Shown: in pieces, positions 1 through 13,442 of the stretch
Position numbering within the stretch: position 1 is the stretch's first letter
Layout of the letters: each line of letters opens with the position of its first letter
DNA from: Larimichthys crocea
Taxonomy: Eukaryota > Chordata > Actinopteri > Sciaenidae
DNA length: 64,000 bases
Direction of reading: 5' to 3'
NCBI RefSeq assembly: GCF_000972845.2
Contig: NC_040032.1
Span: forward strand, 22,368,248 to 22,432,247
Translations under genes and position numbers: made by a program
The notes under the pieces: generated by a model
What the model saw: the letters and a program-made list of their open reading frames with translations, nothing else
Databases searched by the model: none
What the model was told of the DNA's origin: nothing

Positions 1-920
1 GGTCCAGTATTGAGTGAGAGCAATGCAGCCTGCAGCTGTGAAACAGGGTGCAACAAAATCCTTTTAGTCTATTGCTCGCCATCAAAACATGTCTATTAAA
101 AGTGCTTGTTTTGGTCTCTGACAGACTCATATTGTCATTATAAGTGTCTAACATTATGTAAAGGATTCCACAGAAGAAGTCTTTTATTTGAAATCTCCTC
201 TGTGGGCCGAGGATCATAGCACACAGGATTACCACCAGTGTCTAAACCTTCACAGGTGCCGGTAAACCTTTCTCTGCCTTGTAGATGTTCCTCATCTCTG
301 GCTTCAATAAATACAGTGACCATCCACATAGTTAAAATCAGCTAAATATTCAGCCATGACATTGAAAATCTTTTACATAACACTAAGCTACACTTTCTGT
401 ACTCAACACAAAGACCTATTCTTTCTAGTGCATTACTACACTCACATTTCCAATGTTGACTTAGAGCAGCAAGAACCTAACCTATCATGAGATATCAGAA
501 TAAGACATAATCTGAGTTTGTCAGAGAGAAAAAAAAAACACTTCTGATGGACAAATTCTGGCAGCTTGCAACCAGAAGGATTATACTGTAGTGCTCTCCC
601 TCAATACTGGACCAAATTCAGAACCTGTTGACCCCATTGGTCACTTTGACATAAATTATATTTGCATGTAGATTGTACTTAAAAACAGTATTTGATCAAA
701 TATACTTACTTACTTTCCACCACTAGTGGAGTTCTTGTAGTTCTTACAACACCAACAAAGTGAAGAAGAGTCTTCTCTTGTAAAACCATCAGCTCACCTC
801 AATGTAAGATGATCACCTTCAGTATTTAGATTAACCAGCTTGTAAACATTTAGTAGCTACACCTGAAGTTAAAAGACGCAATCGACATTTTCTAACTTCT
901 GCTGCTGTGTACATTTTTTT
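1..920. other. Unrecognised intergenic sequence
   Basis: AT-rich sequence with no open frame resembling a known protein and no recognisable repeat. The first exon of the downstream receptor gene could lie anywhere in the first 6 kb or before the window. I see nothing specific here. Confidence 0.5.
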
Positions 921-1840
921 AGGACGGTATAGCTGGTGTTTAAGAGTATTTAATTGTAATTTGGGAGGTTTTAGGGGTCATTTAAGACATTCTTATAGTC
1001 ATAGAGGCAATTTTAAGTGCCTGGTAGGTAGTTCTAGTGGGCATTAAAGAGATTCTAGGGGTTTTAGTTTGTTACAATATGAGGGATTTAAGGGCAATGT
1101 GATGGACAGCACTCTTCTCCACCATGAGGCCCCTTTAGGGAACAAAGGACGTTCTAGAGCTCCTAGGTGGTTATACTTGGTGTTTAGGAGGTCCAAATGT
1201 TCACTTAAGCGGTTCTAGAGCTCCTTGGGTCATTCTAGTCTGCATTTAGAAGGTTCAAATGTTCAATGAGGAAGATGTATAGATCATTTATATGGTTCTA
1301 GTGGGTTTTAAGGAGGTTTTTTTAATTTATTTTTTTAGCTGTAACTGGTGGGGTTTAGCAATACTTTTGGTTGTTTATGTAGCCATTAAAGAGCTTCTAT
1401 TGGTCATTGAGGAGGTTTGAGGGGTTCTTTTGGTCACAGAGGAGGTTTGAGTGGTTATTTAAGAGGTTCTAGTAGTCATTAAGTATGTTCAAGGGGTTAT
1501 ATAAGGCATTATTGTGGTCACTGAGGTGGTTTAGGAGTATGGTAGGTAGTTTGTGTGCAATAAAGAAATTCAAGGGCTTATTTAGTATGCTGAACTAAGG
1601 GAGCTTTGAGGGAAATGTAAAAGACAGTGTTCTTCTCCACCATGAGGACCCTGTAGGAGGTTTTAGTGGTCACTGAAGAGGTTCATGGGGTCCTTAAGAA
1701 GGTTGTAGTAGTCCATGCTGAGATTTTAGTTGTCTGAGGTCCTCACTGTAGAGGTTCTAGCTACAAATGACCACAAAGGGCTGTAGAGTTATTCTAGGGG
1801 TTCTTTGGTATGTTGAACACCTTTGGAGATTTTGGAGCAA
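920..1840. repeat. Degenerate minisatellite-like block
   Basis: Variants of phrases such as GAGGTTCTAGTGGTCATT recur irregularly through about 900 bases, with units of roughly 20-35 bases. There is also a higher-order duplication: a stretch containing CTTCTCCACCATGAGG occurs near 1115 and again near 1635 in similar surroundings. The repeats are too diverged for a simple tandem array. This looks like an old expanded satellite. No coding capacity is evident. Confidence 0.6.
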
Positions 1841-4800
1841 CAGCACTCTCCACAACCACGATTAACACCAAATAAGGGAACGTCTTATGAAAGAATGTTC
1901 ATCCCTCCTGTAAAGATTAACATCTGTGACAAAGGACACTAAAGCTGTTCTCAACACCTTACTAAGACACTTTATGTTGGGTTTTTACTTTAATTTGTCA
2001 CCAGTCTGTATATACAATGTCAGATTTAATGGAAATCTGGCCTGCCCGGAATTAAGGTGTTGGGCACAGAGATAGACACACTGTTGTCACTGCAGACCTT
2101 CTGAGCAACATCTGAAACATCATAAATGTACTGTTTTAAAACTGTGTTATCCATCTGGTTTGTTTGAAGATGATACATGAAAAGAAGGAGTAGTTTTGAG
2201 TCAATGTGCTTTTTATAAAGTACCTGGTATAGTCTATCTAGTATACTTATATTTGTAAACAACTTTCATATTCAGACTCAGACCAACAGTGAATGTCTTG
2301 ACTAACAAGTATTGAGTGTATCACAGCCTGATAGATTGTCTTCCTCTGTGGTGCTGTAGAGCTCTATTAAAAACACATCAAAGAGCCACACTGTACCATG
2401 AACACACACACACTGTATTTATTTATCCTGCTGCCACAAATACTCACTAGCGCACCACATGTGAATTAGTACACAGCTGAAAATAGTCCCCAATAAATAT
2501 TTCTACAATTTCCTGTGCTTAAAAAACTACAATGAGCAGCTGTTAAAGATCTACATATTCTGTAGGAACCAGTGAGCTGAGCCACAGACAGGACCTAACA
2601 TGTTGCTGATTCTCGTCCTTTAATGGGATTTGTTGACAATAAAGAAATTTCCAATAATGCTGGAAAGATGTTACATCACTGGTTCTCAAACTGTGTTATG
2701 AGTTCTACTGGTAGTATACAAACTTCCTGTAGTGGTATTTGGGAGGAATCTCTGGATTTTTTTTGTAATTAAAGTAATAAAAATCATATCAATTCATTTA
2801 CAACAGTTGTAAAGGTAAAATTGATGTTTAAAAAAGACTGCAATCATGGCTTCAAACCAGAAATGTTAGAAAGAGAAGTGTGGATCAGGAGTACCACTTT
2901 TATACCAAATGAGTGCTGTTCTTGAACTGGTTCTGTTCGAGATTCAATAGTCAACAATAATTAATCCTCTTAATAGGAAAAAACCTGCCTCCTGCGTAAA
3001 CTGTCCATAGCTGAACAAGGTCAGCGTTGCTTTATTTTAATGTATTATTTTCTGAGGTGGTAGGTGGTATAAAAAGTTTGGGAAACACTGTGTTATATGA
3101 TCGGACATAAATCCTTCACACGTCTGGATAATCGTCCTTAAACAGGCAAACAGAGCAAAGGAGAAGCTGTGTCTGTTTCTCATAATGAGGTATCCTGTTT
3201 TTCGTGTCTGTCTGACATTCAGAGCTTCACTTCCACATTTCCATGTTTGTACAAAGGATGGGAACACTCAAAACCTCCCTCTCTCTGTGTGTCTCTACAG
3301 TCATGTTGAAGTTTCGTAATATTATATTCTTATCCGAAGGTCATTGAATTGACCGCAGTCTTGTGTACTTCCTTTTTTGTTCAAGACATCTTGTTAAACC
3401 TCTCTGTGTGTGAGCAACAAACAAAATCGTTTCCTGTGGAGGAGGCTAGATCACTATTACAACATGCATTATGAAATACTGGTCACAGGATTTATATTTA
3501 CAGGACAGTTGTGGTTGTTTGATTGATTCATAATGATTTATAAAATGAAAGTTGATAAATGCATTCTTGATTCTTTAACTACCTTTTTGCCATCATACAA
3601 AAAGAAAAGAAAATGTTTTTTATATGTGACTGGAAACAAAATATTTCACTGTGATCTTCCAGGATGTTTCTTTGGCGGCTAAATTTCATTCCTCAGCTGT
3701 CTGACTGCAGCTGATAGTGAAGTCTTTGTCGTTAACAGACTTTATAAACAATTTACATGACTCAAGTGTTGGCTGTTCGGAGTGTTTCACTATTTACTTA
3801 TATGGTTACAGGACAAAAGATGCCGCTTTGTCTGCTGTTATCAGATTGATAGTTAAAATGATTCTTCAGCTTTGATGTTTATCAGATATGGACTTTAGAG
3901 CTCATAAATATCATACAGCTCTGCAGGTCTCATATTATCATTCTTCATCTGTTTCCAGCATTCCTCTGATCTGATCAGACTTTTTATGGATGTTGAACTT
4001 CACAGCTTTTGTCCTCATAGTTTGGACCATCTGACTGACAGTCCTCATGCTGAGTGTCAGGGTGTTATTGGGGGGGCGTAAAGTAAGATGGTGAAGGCAA
4101 TCTGTTTGTTGAGTTGAATGTGACAACTGATGTAACTTTGCTTCTGTTTATTTCTTTTTCAAACTCTCAAAAGTTCATGAGTCTGTTCTTCTGCTTTAAT
4201 GATGTGACAGTTCATCACCATGGCTTGTGGCTGCATTGCATTCTGGTCCTTTAGTTTTATTGTGAGTTTATTTAGATTGTTTCAGCGCCAGCTCAAGTTT
4301 AGGTGCTGTCTTAAGCTGCATCTGAAAGTTATTAGGATTTTCTTGCTGGATACCATGAATATCCACAATAAATTTCAGTTTATAAAGTGTCATCCCAAAG
4401 AACAAAATGTTTATGCCTGTTCTGAATGGCCACATTTGAAGGCTATCATAGAAAAGGATGCGTAATGACAGACCTCCATGACCTCCCTTGAAGTGTGTGA
4501 AGTGACAATATGGGGCAATTTGTTTCAAGAACACTCATGCCTTGAGCTGACATTTCATTTTAAAGGCTAATACACAACGTTGCTGGTTTGATTCTGGCAT
4601 CTGATGTGAAAATGAGGAAAAAGGGCTGGTTAAGTACTGCAGATGAGGAATACACAGGTGAGCAACAAAGGTCAAGTAACTGTGTGGCTGATGAGAGAAG
4701 TGCTATCAGGTGTGTAAATGACAGTCAGGTGGTGAGGAAAGCATTCATTGTGAATGTACAAAACAATGACTTTTATTAAAATGTTACCTAATTCATGTTG

Positions 4801-5185
4801 GTTAGAAATTATTTTGAATAATATCATGATCAGGAAACATGTTGCTTTGAATTTTTTAACGGCAACGAGTGTAACAGACATTGGATTCAGTCGTGGGTTA
4901 GGGTTAGACTGATCCAGAGCAACACCGTGTCTTGTTTACATCAAGAAAATGTAGAATGCAGATCCAGGTTACACATTTTTCACTTCACATTAGGTATTTT
5001 TTAAAAATGTTTTACACTGGTTGACTTTGGTTTAGTTTAGGACCCGAGCTACCATCATCATTATCAGTCGTCACAGGATTTAAAGGATTTATCAGTCTGC
5101 TGCTGTTCTGCAGATTAATGTATAAAACCAGAGGTGATTACCAGGTTAATTGAACTGGGAAATGTGGTTTCCTTGTGTATGTTAT

Positions 5186-5186
<1 letters not shown>
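1840..5186. other. Unrecognised intergenic sequence
   Basis: AT-rich, with only short chance open frames. A possible start at 4220 is followed by a GTGAGT donor at 4262, but the phase does not fit the receptor exon at 6188, so it is not called as an exon. Confidence 0.45.

Positions 5187-5240
<54 letters not shown>
5187..5240. repeat. (GT)n microsatellite
   Basis: An almost uninterrupted GT dinucleotide run of about 50 bases, with one C interruption near its end. Confidence 0.95.
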
Positions 5241-6187
5241 GCTGAGGGTGTTTCTAAGGGATGAACTGACTCATAATGACAATACAACTCAGTGTTTTGA
5301 ATTTGCACTGCAGTGCCAATTTTTAACCAGTAGAGATCACTGTTACAAGCAAAGTTACTGTTCCTTTAAAAGACAAAAAATCTATTCCCAGAGAGAATAA
5401 AAACTTGGATTAAAACAGTAACTTTCCCAAACATATGTCAGTTAAATTGGGTTTAATTTAATAATTGGGTTAAATTTGATTTATTCAACAAAACTTAACT
5501 AATTAACACCTAATTATTATAGTGAATAAAATTTGTGGTACAACAGTATTATCACCATTGTTGTTATTGTTATTATTATTACTATTGTTGTGAATATAAA
5601 GTATAATTCCCCCCTAGAGGCTGCAGTGTTCATTACAGCCCCATCATGAAGCAGATCAAACAACATACTAATGATTTAGCCATTGTAAGATTTTCACCAG
5701 TGGTGGAGCAAAAATGTTACGGTAGTTCTGATTGTGGCGCTAGAGAGAAAGTCATGTTGTCATTAAAATCTGCTTGATTATTCCTCTGAGGAGCAGGAAT
5801 GACATCAGGACATTTAAAGCTCAAGTGTGTCAGATTTAGGGGCCTCGATCTATTTATGTTGATTGGCCCAGAATAGACAAACTGAATAATGCCTCTAAAT
5901 AGTAACTTCTGCATCTTTCATGCTTTTTGTGAGCACTGTAGTTTCTACATCATGCTAGGAAGATGGGTGAGGCAAGGGGGTTGCAATCACCTCAGCAACT
6001 ACACTTCTAGTTGAATACTGAATACCAAATACTAGTCCTTTAATAAAAGTGTGACTACTAATTGTTGATATAGCTGCTGTGTATGTTGGACTGCCGTCTT
6101 AATGTCCTGCTGTTTTAAAAATTTGTGTTGATTTAAATAACTACTTGGTTGAATAAAGACCTGTCTTTCTCTCTTTCTGTTCCCCAG
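5241..6187. other. Unrecognised sequence upstream of the receptor exons
   Basis: No repeat or coding match is recognised. The stretch ends in the pyrimidine-rich acceptor of the first identified receptor exon, whose AG is at 6186-6187. Confidence 0.45.
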
Positions 6188-6333
6188 TTTACCTGGCCGC
6201 TCATGGTCGCTATGCTCAGAAGCTGATGAATGACTTGTTCTCTAACTACACCAACGCCTTGCGGCCCGTGGAAGATACCGATCATATCATCAACGTCACA
6301 CTGCAGATCACCCTCTCTCAAATCATTGACATG
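6188..6333 (+). CDS. chrna10: Receptor exon A: start of the extracellular domain
   Basis: Encodes the N-terminal helix and first beta strands, including the family phrase LRPVEDTD and the strand [11 protein letters not shown]. Two N-glycosylation sequons are present (NYT, NVT). The exon begins with two bases of a split codon and ends after a complete ATG codon at a GTAATC donor. Confidence 0.85.
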
Positions 6334-9300
6334 GTAATCATATCCTGACTGCTGATCCACATGTTCATGTTGTGTGTGTCTTCATGCCTGTGCTGATGTG
6401 CATGTTTCCTCTCACCAGGATGAGAGGAACCAGATCCTGACTACATACCTGTGGATCCGGCAGATCTGGATGGATGCATACCTCACCTGGAAGAAAGAGG
6501 ACTATGACGGCCTGGACACCATTCGCATACCCAGCAGCTACGTATGGCGACCTGATATCGTCCTGTATAACAGGTAGGTATGGACTCCTGCTGGATGACC
6601 ATGCATTGGCTGAAAATCTCCCCTCTCTTCCTCTTCCCTCTACTTGCCTTCACACAACTTCCTCCACCTTCTCCACAACAGTGCAGACGATGAGTTCTCC
6701 AGCTCAATGGAGACCAACGTGGTTCTACGTAATGATGGTCAGGTCATGTGGGACCAGCCAGCCATCACCAAAAGCTCCTGCTCTGTGGATGTGGCCTTCT
6801 TCCCCTTTGACATGCAGCAGTGTTACCTAACCTTTGGCTCCTGGACCCACAATGGCAACCAGATGGACTTGATCAATGCTTTGGACAGTGCTGACCTGAC
6901 TGACTTTGTCCACAATGTGGAGTGGGAGGTGAGTGGTTACCTTATTCATGTGTTCAGAAAACACTTCCTTCCCAATTTTTTTTACAAAATGTAATCCTTT
7001 TTCTAACCAGGTTCTTGGCATGCCAGCCAAGAAGAATGTCATCCTGTATGGTTGCTGTTCAGATCCGTACCCCGACATCACATTCACCCTCAAACTAAAG
7101 AGACATGCCTCCTTCTACATCTTTAACCTCCTCATTCCCTGCATGATGATCTCCTTTCTGGCTCCCCTGGGATTCTATCTGCCGGCTGACTCTGGTGAAA
7201 AAGTTTCTCTGGGTGTCACGGTGCTACTGGCCCTCACCGTGTTTCAGTTGCTGGTGGCTGAAAGCATGCCGCCTTCTGAGAGCGTCCCACTGATAGGTGA
7301 GGACACTGAAGAATCACTGATTTTTAAGTCTTGTAAGAGTTGAGAAAATGTTAAGAAAATAGTTTTCAATGGCTTTTTAAGCCAAGCAGATGGTGGTCAA
7401 GGAGATTGTAATACATGTAAGAGCAATGGAGTAGTGCAGTAGTCTCTCACTGTTAGGCGGTAAAGCAGGACGTTTATTGTTTGCTGGATCAGCCACTTTA
7501 AAAAAATTGTGGAACAAATCAAGAGTATACTTACTTCACTAGACACTACTATACCACTGTGTAAGCAACTGTTAAGTAGCTCTTATATCAAAGTTCTTTG
7601 AAAATGAACCCTGAAGTCAGTCATCAACGTGTCAACGAGACTGACACTAAGGCTGGTTCTGTTTCTAAATGGCCAGATTCCTGAGAATGATTTAGTTATG
7701 ATCTCATCCCATTGACGGTTGGATAAACAAAAGATAGATAAGATGAGCAAAAGATATAATTTTAGGACACACACTGTCATTCTTCCAGACTCTCTTGGCA
7801 AATACACAAGTGTGACATATTTTTCAAATCCAGTCAACATATGCAGACAATAGATAGCAAACATTTTAATGTGTCATAGCAAGACATGTACAGGTAGCTG
7901 CATTCCCATTAGGGGAAGTCCTGTGCTTGCTGGTTTACTGGAGCTGAGCCCTCATTTCTGTTATAAAGTCCTGTGTTTTTACTGCTACGTCAAGATGCCA
8001 GTCCATGGGCAGTGTTTCCAATGCACCAATTCCAAGCCTGAGAGGCAAAGCCAGCACTATACTAAAATGATAGCTGGCAGCGCCTGGGATTACATCACTG
8101 GAACGCTGTGTTTGTGTCCTGTATCCTGTCAAACTAGTACAACTGCTTCTGCTTCTAATGTTAATATTAGAGCAGAGGCAAAAAATGAATGGTAAATGGA
8201 CTTGTACTTAAACAGTGCTGGTTTCTGGTCTAGATGTTTATGGTAAAATGTTTAATGAATGTTGGATATTGCCAACATATTCAAAACGTTCCCCCATTTC
8301 TTTCCTCTTTTGGTACCCTTTCACAGTCAACATGAAAAACTTGGGCTAACATGTTTTACAGTTATCTGTCCTGTTTAGATTAAAACAGCAAGAAATTCAA
8401 AACAAAGAAAGAACTAAAAACATAAGAAACTGCAGGGTACACATACATACGCCTTGGGTTGATTTTGTGCCAAAGGTTTGTCACTATAATCACGCCCATC
8501 CGGAAATGTCTTCCAGTAAGCCAAACAATAATGGAAAGACAGAGGTTCAACATTACATTTGAAGGTGAACATTTGTTGGAGCAACAGCAGAGCTGCAATC
8601 AAGTCAAGTGTGAGTTTTCTCCGAAGAAAGAAAGTTCTTAACCACCTTAACACAGCAGAGTCTCTGCCAAACACTGGTGAGTCAGTGATTTTTATTGATT
8701 TAACATTAATGTTAATTAACAGTGACACATAATCTAAGATAGGAAGTTTCCAATTACTTTCCTCATTTTACAGCACTTCCAATCTGATATTGTTAAACAA
8801 ATAATTCTAATTTTATTTTTTTAACTTCTCAGTGGATTGAAATGGCTGCTGCCAGCTGTCTGTTAACTGAAGATCAGTTTATGTGCTCCATCTGTCTCGA
8901 TCTATTCACTGATCCAGTTGCCACACCATGTGGACACAACTTCTGCAAGGACTGCATTACTACACACTGGGATATTAACGTCTTTTGCCAGTGTCCTCTG
9001 TGTAAAGAGACTTTCTACACAAGACCTGAGCTGCGGGTCAATACTTTGATCTCTCAGATGGCTGCTCAGTTCAGACGGTCAGCTCAACAGGAAGCCAGCA
9101 GCAACACCTCAAGGCTCCCGTGTACCGGATTGGATGACATTTCTTGTGACATCTGCGTTGGAAACAAATTAAAGGCTATGAAATCATGTCTGGTGTGTAT
9201 GGCCTCCTACTGTGAGACTCATCTGGAACCTCATTTCACGGTCACTGGTCTGAAAAAACATCAGCTAATCAATCCTGTTAAAAATCTGCAAAGTAGGATG

Positions 9301-12300
9301 TGTATGAAGCACGATAAACAACTGGAGCTGTTTTGCAAAACCGATCAGATGTGTGTCTGCATGCTTTGCATGGTTTTAGACCACAAGGCACATGATGTCA
9401 TTCCTCTAAAGAAAGAATATGAAGAAAAAAAGGCTGAGCTGGGGAAGACAGAGGCTGAAATTCAGCAGATGATTCAAAGGAAACGACTGAAGATTCAGGA
9501 GATCAAACACTCGGTGCAGCGCAGTAATGAAGCTGCAGACAAAGAGAAAGAAGACGGTGTTCAGGTCTTTAATGCTCTGAGAGAGTTTGTTGAGAGAAGC
9601 CAGGCGAAGCTCATTGAGACAATTGAAGAGAAGCAGAGACCAATACAGAAACAGGGTGAAAGCCTCATCATAGAGCTAGAACAGGAGATTTCTATGCTGA
9701 TGAAAAGAAGTGCTAAACTAGAGCAGGTCTCACACTCTGAGGACCACCTCCACCTCATCCAAAGCTTCCCTTTCCTGAATGCTGTTCCACCTACCAAGGA
9801 CTGGACAGAGGTCTCCATCTGTCCACCAACATATGTGGGCACTTGGATGACAGCTGTGAAGCTGTCATCCAAGTCACCCTCATAATGGTTTTTGGACGAT
9901 ATCTTTGAGGAACGAAAATGAGTACAAAGCTTTTGCTGAACCTCGTGTCTCTCTCTCTCTGAAGTCAAAGCCTGAGAAAGTGGGTGTGTTTGTGGATTAT
10001 GGGGAGAGTCTGGTCTCCTTCTATGATGTCGATACTGGAGCTCTTATCTACTCCTTTACTGGCTGTTCCTTCAATGAGAAACTCTACCCATTCTTCAACC
10101 CCTGTAATAATGATGGTGGTAAAAATGCCGCTCCTCTGATCATCTGTCCTCTCCGTAATGTCAAGTGTAATGTAATGAGCATATACTCAAGAATACGAAA
10201 AAACACATAAGATATCAAGAACCTGTAACTTAGGATTCATCAGGATACCTCAATGCTCTTTTTGTGATGAATTTAAATAACTGTTTTTATCTGTGTTCAT
10301 CATTTATCGTTGATCTGTCTCTGAAAATGATTTGTAATATTTTTCAAGTTCATGTTGTTTACACTCACGTTACATATAGTGAAACTTCGATTTCATGCAA
10401 AAAGATGTTAATATTATATTATTTAATATCTTAGATGTAGACATAATGTACACTGAATACATAATACATTTTGTTATTTGCATGTACTTCATATTTAAAT
10501 TTTTATATTTTACTTTGATGTGTCTCATTGCTTGTTGCTGCTAAACACACCTGTTTGGTCACGCTTATGTATCTTATTTAATGTAGTGTGATCTATTCTA
10601 AAAAGTGCAAAACACAATCATTTAATTAGAAATGAGCATTACAAAAGACAAAAGACAAACATTATCTGTATGATATTTTAATGTACACACAATGAGATGT
10701 GCATTTCTCTGGTGGTGGTTTTATTGTAACATTTTAAAATAAATAAAAACAAAACAAAACAAAATATAGGCATAGTCAGTTGTTTAGTATATGCGTAAAT
10801 TATTTAATGTTTGACTGAAAGCCAAAAAAGTCGCAATAACAAACACCATCAACTGTTTTCAGATGTGCCACGAACTGCAGACATCCAATGTGGAAATGTG
10901 CTGTGGAGTACTGGTAGTCTGATCCACACAGGAATGTCTCCCATAATCTAGAATAATTGGATTGTTACATAAAATACCAATATTTTACAATTTATAGGGG
11001 CATCATTTTCATAAAATCTTTAGGGGGGACATTTACTGGGAATTATTCAACCCATCAACTGAATACACTGCAAACTCTGGTGCCACAGTCCTGCTCTTTG
11101 CCCACCCCAATCTCCTCGCCTAGTGTTTTATTTACTCAAACTAATGTTGTCCAGGCATATTGTCGTCACAATGTAATTATAAAAAAAAATTTTGTAACAT
11201 ACAAATGTAATTTCTATTAGAAAAGGTTGCCTACTGCATGCTATAAACTCCCATTGCAGAGCTAAAAATAGAAAGAAGTAAAAAGGTGGCCTGTACCCTC
11301 AATTAGCCAAATGTTTTTCACTGCAGTCTTGTCAAACCAGAAAGGCAAGAAAACATGACCTACATAACTTCAGTACGAGGTGGAGTAAGACTGGAAAGAC
11401 AAGAGAGTTTCAAAGTCAGATTACTAAAACATTACTAACTAAACTGCACATACACAACTCTGCACAGTTTCGGTCAAACATCCAAGTGAAGTATCCTGGT
11501 GATTGGGTTATGTTGCACATGAAAACATCATATCCTGGTTTCAGAAACCTGGATAAGACCTTACCACAGTTTTGAGAAACCTGATTATGCTACCTAGAGT
11601 ACACCAATAGAAACCTTGTTACAGTTTTTTACATTTGCTTAAACACAATTTTGCAGACTAGGTTGGTTTTATCAAGATACTAACTCAATTCACCAAACCA
11701 CACACCCAAACTGCAAAATACCACATGTATCCTGCAAAATGAAGCACTGCAACCAAAATCAAACTTTGCACCAGATGGCACACACTTCATTCGTATTCGT
11801 AGATTTTTGTCTAACCAACTACACACTGTTGGGTATAATGAAAAGCACTCTCATCTTTAGTATGCTTTGCCATAATACTAACATAGTTCAAACTGTAGAG
11901 AATTCTTCAAATTGTTCACATGCACACAATTATTTGCAGATACACACAGGTGCTGTTGAAATATTTATTTTATTTATTTTTCACCAAACAAGTCAGTGCG
12001 ACGTATACACAGCAGATATATTTACATTAGAGTGAACTAAAATATGCTCACAAAACAGTAAGCTGAAAATACAATTGCAGAAAAAAATGTCAGAAAAAAG
12101 AAAAAAAGAAAAAAGAAAGCTAATAATTTGACAACACTGCTCTACCTCTCACTCTTCCTCCCCCTCTCATTCAAACCCTCCCTCTTCCTCTTCCTCTCTC
12201 AGCAATGTCTTCCAAAGATGCTCACTTATGGTCTTTTATTGCTTACTTCCTGACTGAAGTGTTAACAATTACATAACACCATGTTTGGGCAGGTGGCACA

Positions 12301-13400
12301 TGTAGTGGCCAATGAGCTCATGTAGTGTCATTTTGGCAGTGTTTTGAAATTGCAAACATGTGATTTTATGTCAGATTGTTGTGTCTTATGCAGAGAACTG
12401 CGTTCAGTACACTTAAAAAGAGCCACTTTGAATTGAAAAATGTGTGTAAAGCAGAAAATGTGTTTAATGTTTTGGAGATTTGAGATTAGGTTTTGCTCTC
12501 TGTGTATCAGTTTAAATATTTGTGCTATCCATGTTATTTCAGTGTGTTAGCAACTGGACTAAACTGTAACTGTTATGTATACACTGATATGAATAACCAG
12601 TTTTCTCATGTAAACCATATAAACATCATATCTTAAGTAAGATCTATACCAGGATAAGCCTCAAAACTGGGATATTAGTGCACATATGAAGGCAGTCAAC
12701 ACATTTTTGATGGGAGGACTTCAAAAGCTTTTTAGGTCAATACTTAAAATTGATTTCACCTTTTTCAACTCAGGTGTGGGTTCTACCATCATCATTTTAT
12801 TTTTCATCTCATCCCATCTTATCTCAATAAACATAGAAGGTCTGAGATCCAAACACCAAATGAGTCATGCAACATAATAAATCCATGTTGCTTAGAAAGA
12901 TATTACTCATACTTTTGTCTTACTTTGGTAAGACGTAAGAGTATTGCATTTAACAATTATTTTCATTATTGATTATTCTGTAGATCATTTTCTTGATTAA
13001 TCGATTGGTTTGTTTGGGCCATAAAATGTCAGAAAAGGGTGAAACATTTCTTTTTTATGTACAACCCAAAGATATTCAGTCATGGAGGACTAAAGAAACC
13101 AGGAAAAAAATCACAGTTCAGATGTTGAAATCAGAGAATTTGGACTTTAAAAAATAGAGTCAAGAGGAGAAATTATCAAAGTAGTTGATGATTTAATAGT
13201 TGACAACTAATCAACTAATCATTGCATTGCTAGAGATCAAAGCCAAAGGCTGTTTTGTATTGTACTGCATCTTCTTCCTCTTCCTTAGTGCAAAAGTCTC
13301 AAGAGTGGAAGAACAATGAATTTTAAATGAGTGCTCGATATGTGATACAGTGTACTGCTGGGAAGGAGAAGAAAGTTGCTAAGCCAGCAGATCTACATTG

Positions 13401-13442
<42 letters not shown>

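Noticed and set aside
4220..4465. Hydrophobic frame MACGCIAFWSFSFI as signal-peptide exon of the receptor
   Set aside because: The nearby GTGAGT donor is in phase 0, whereas the exon at 6188 needs phase 1, and the sequence does not resemble known alpha-10 leaders.
5134..5400. Open frame with a long alternating Val/Cys tract
   Set aside because: The tract is the translation of a GT microsatellite.
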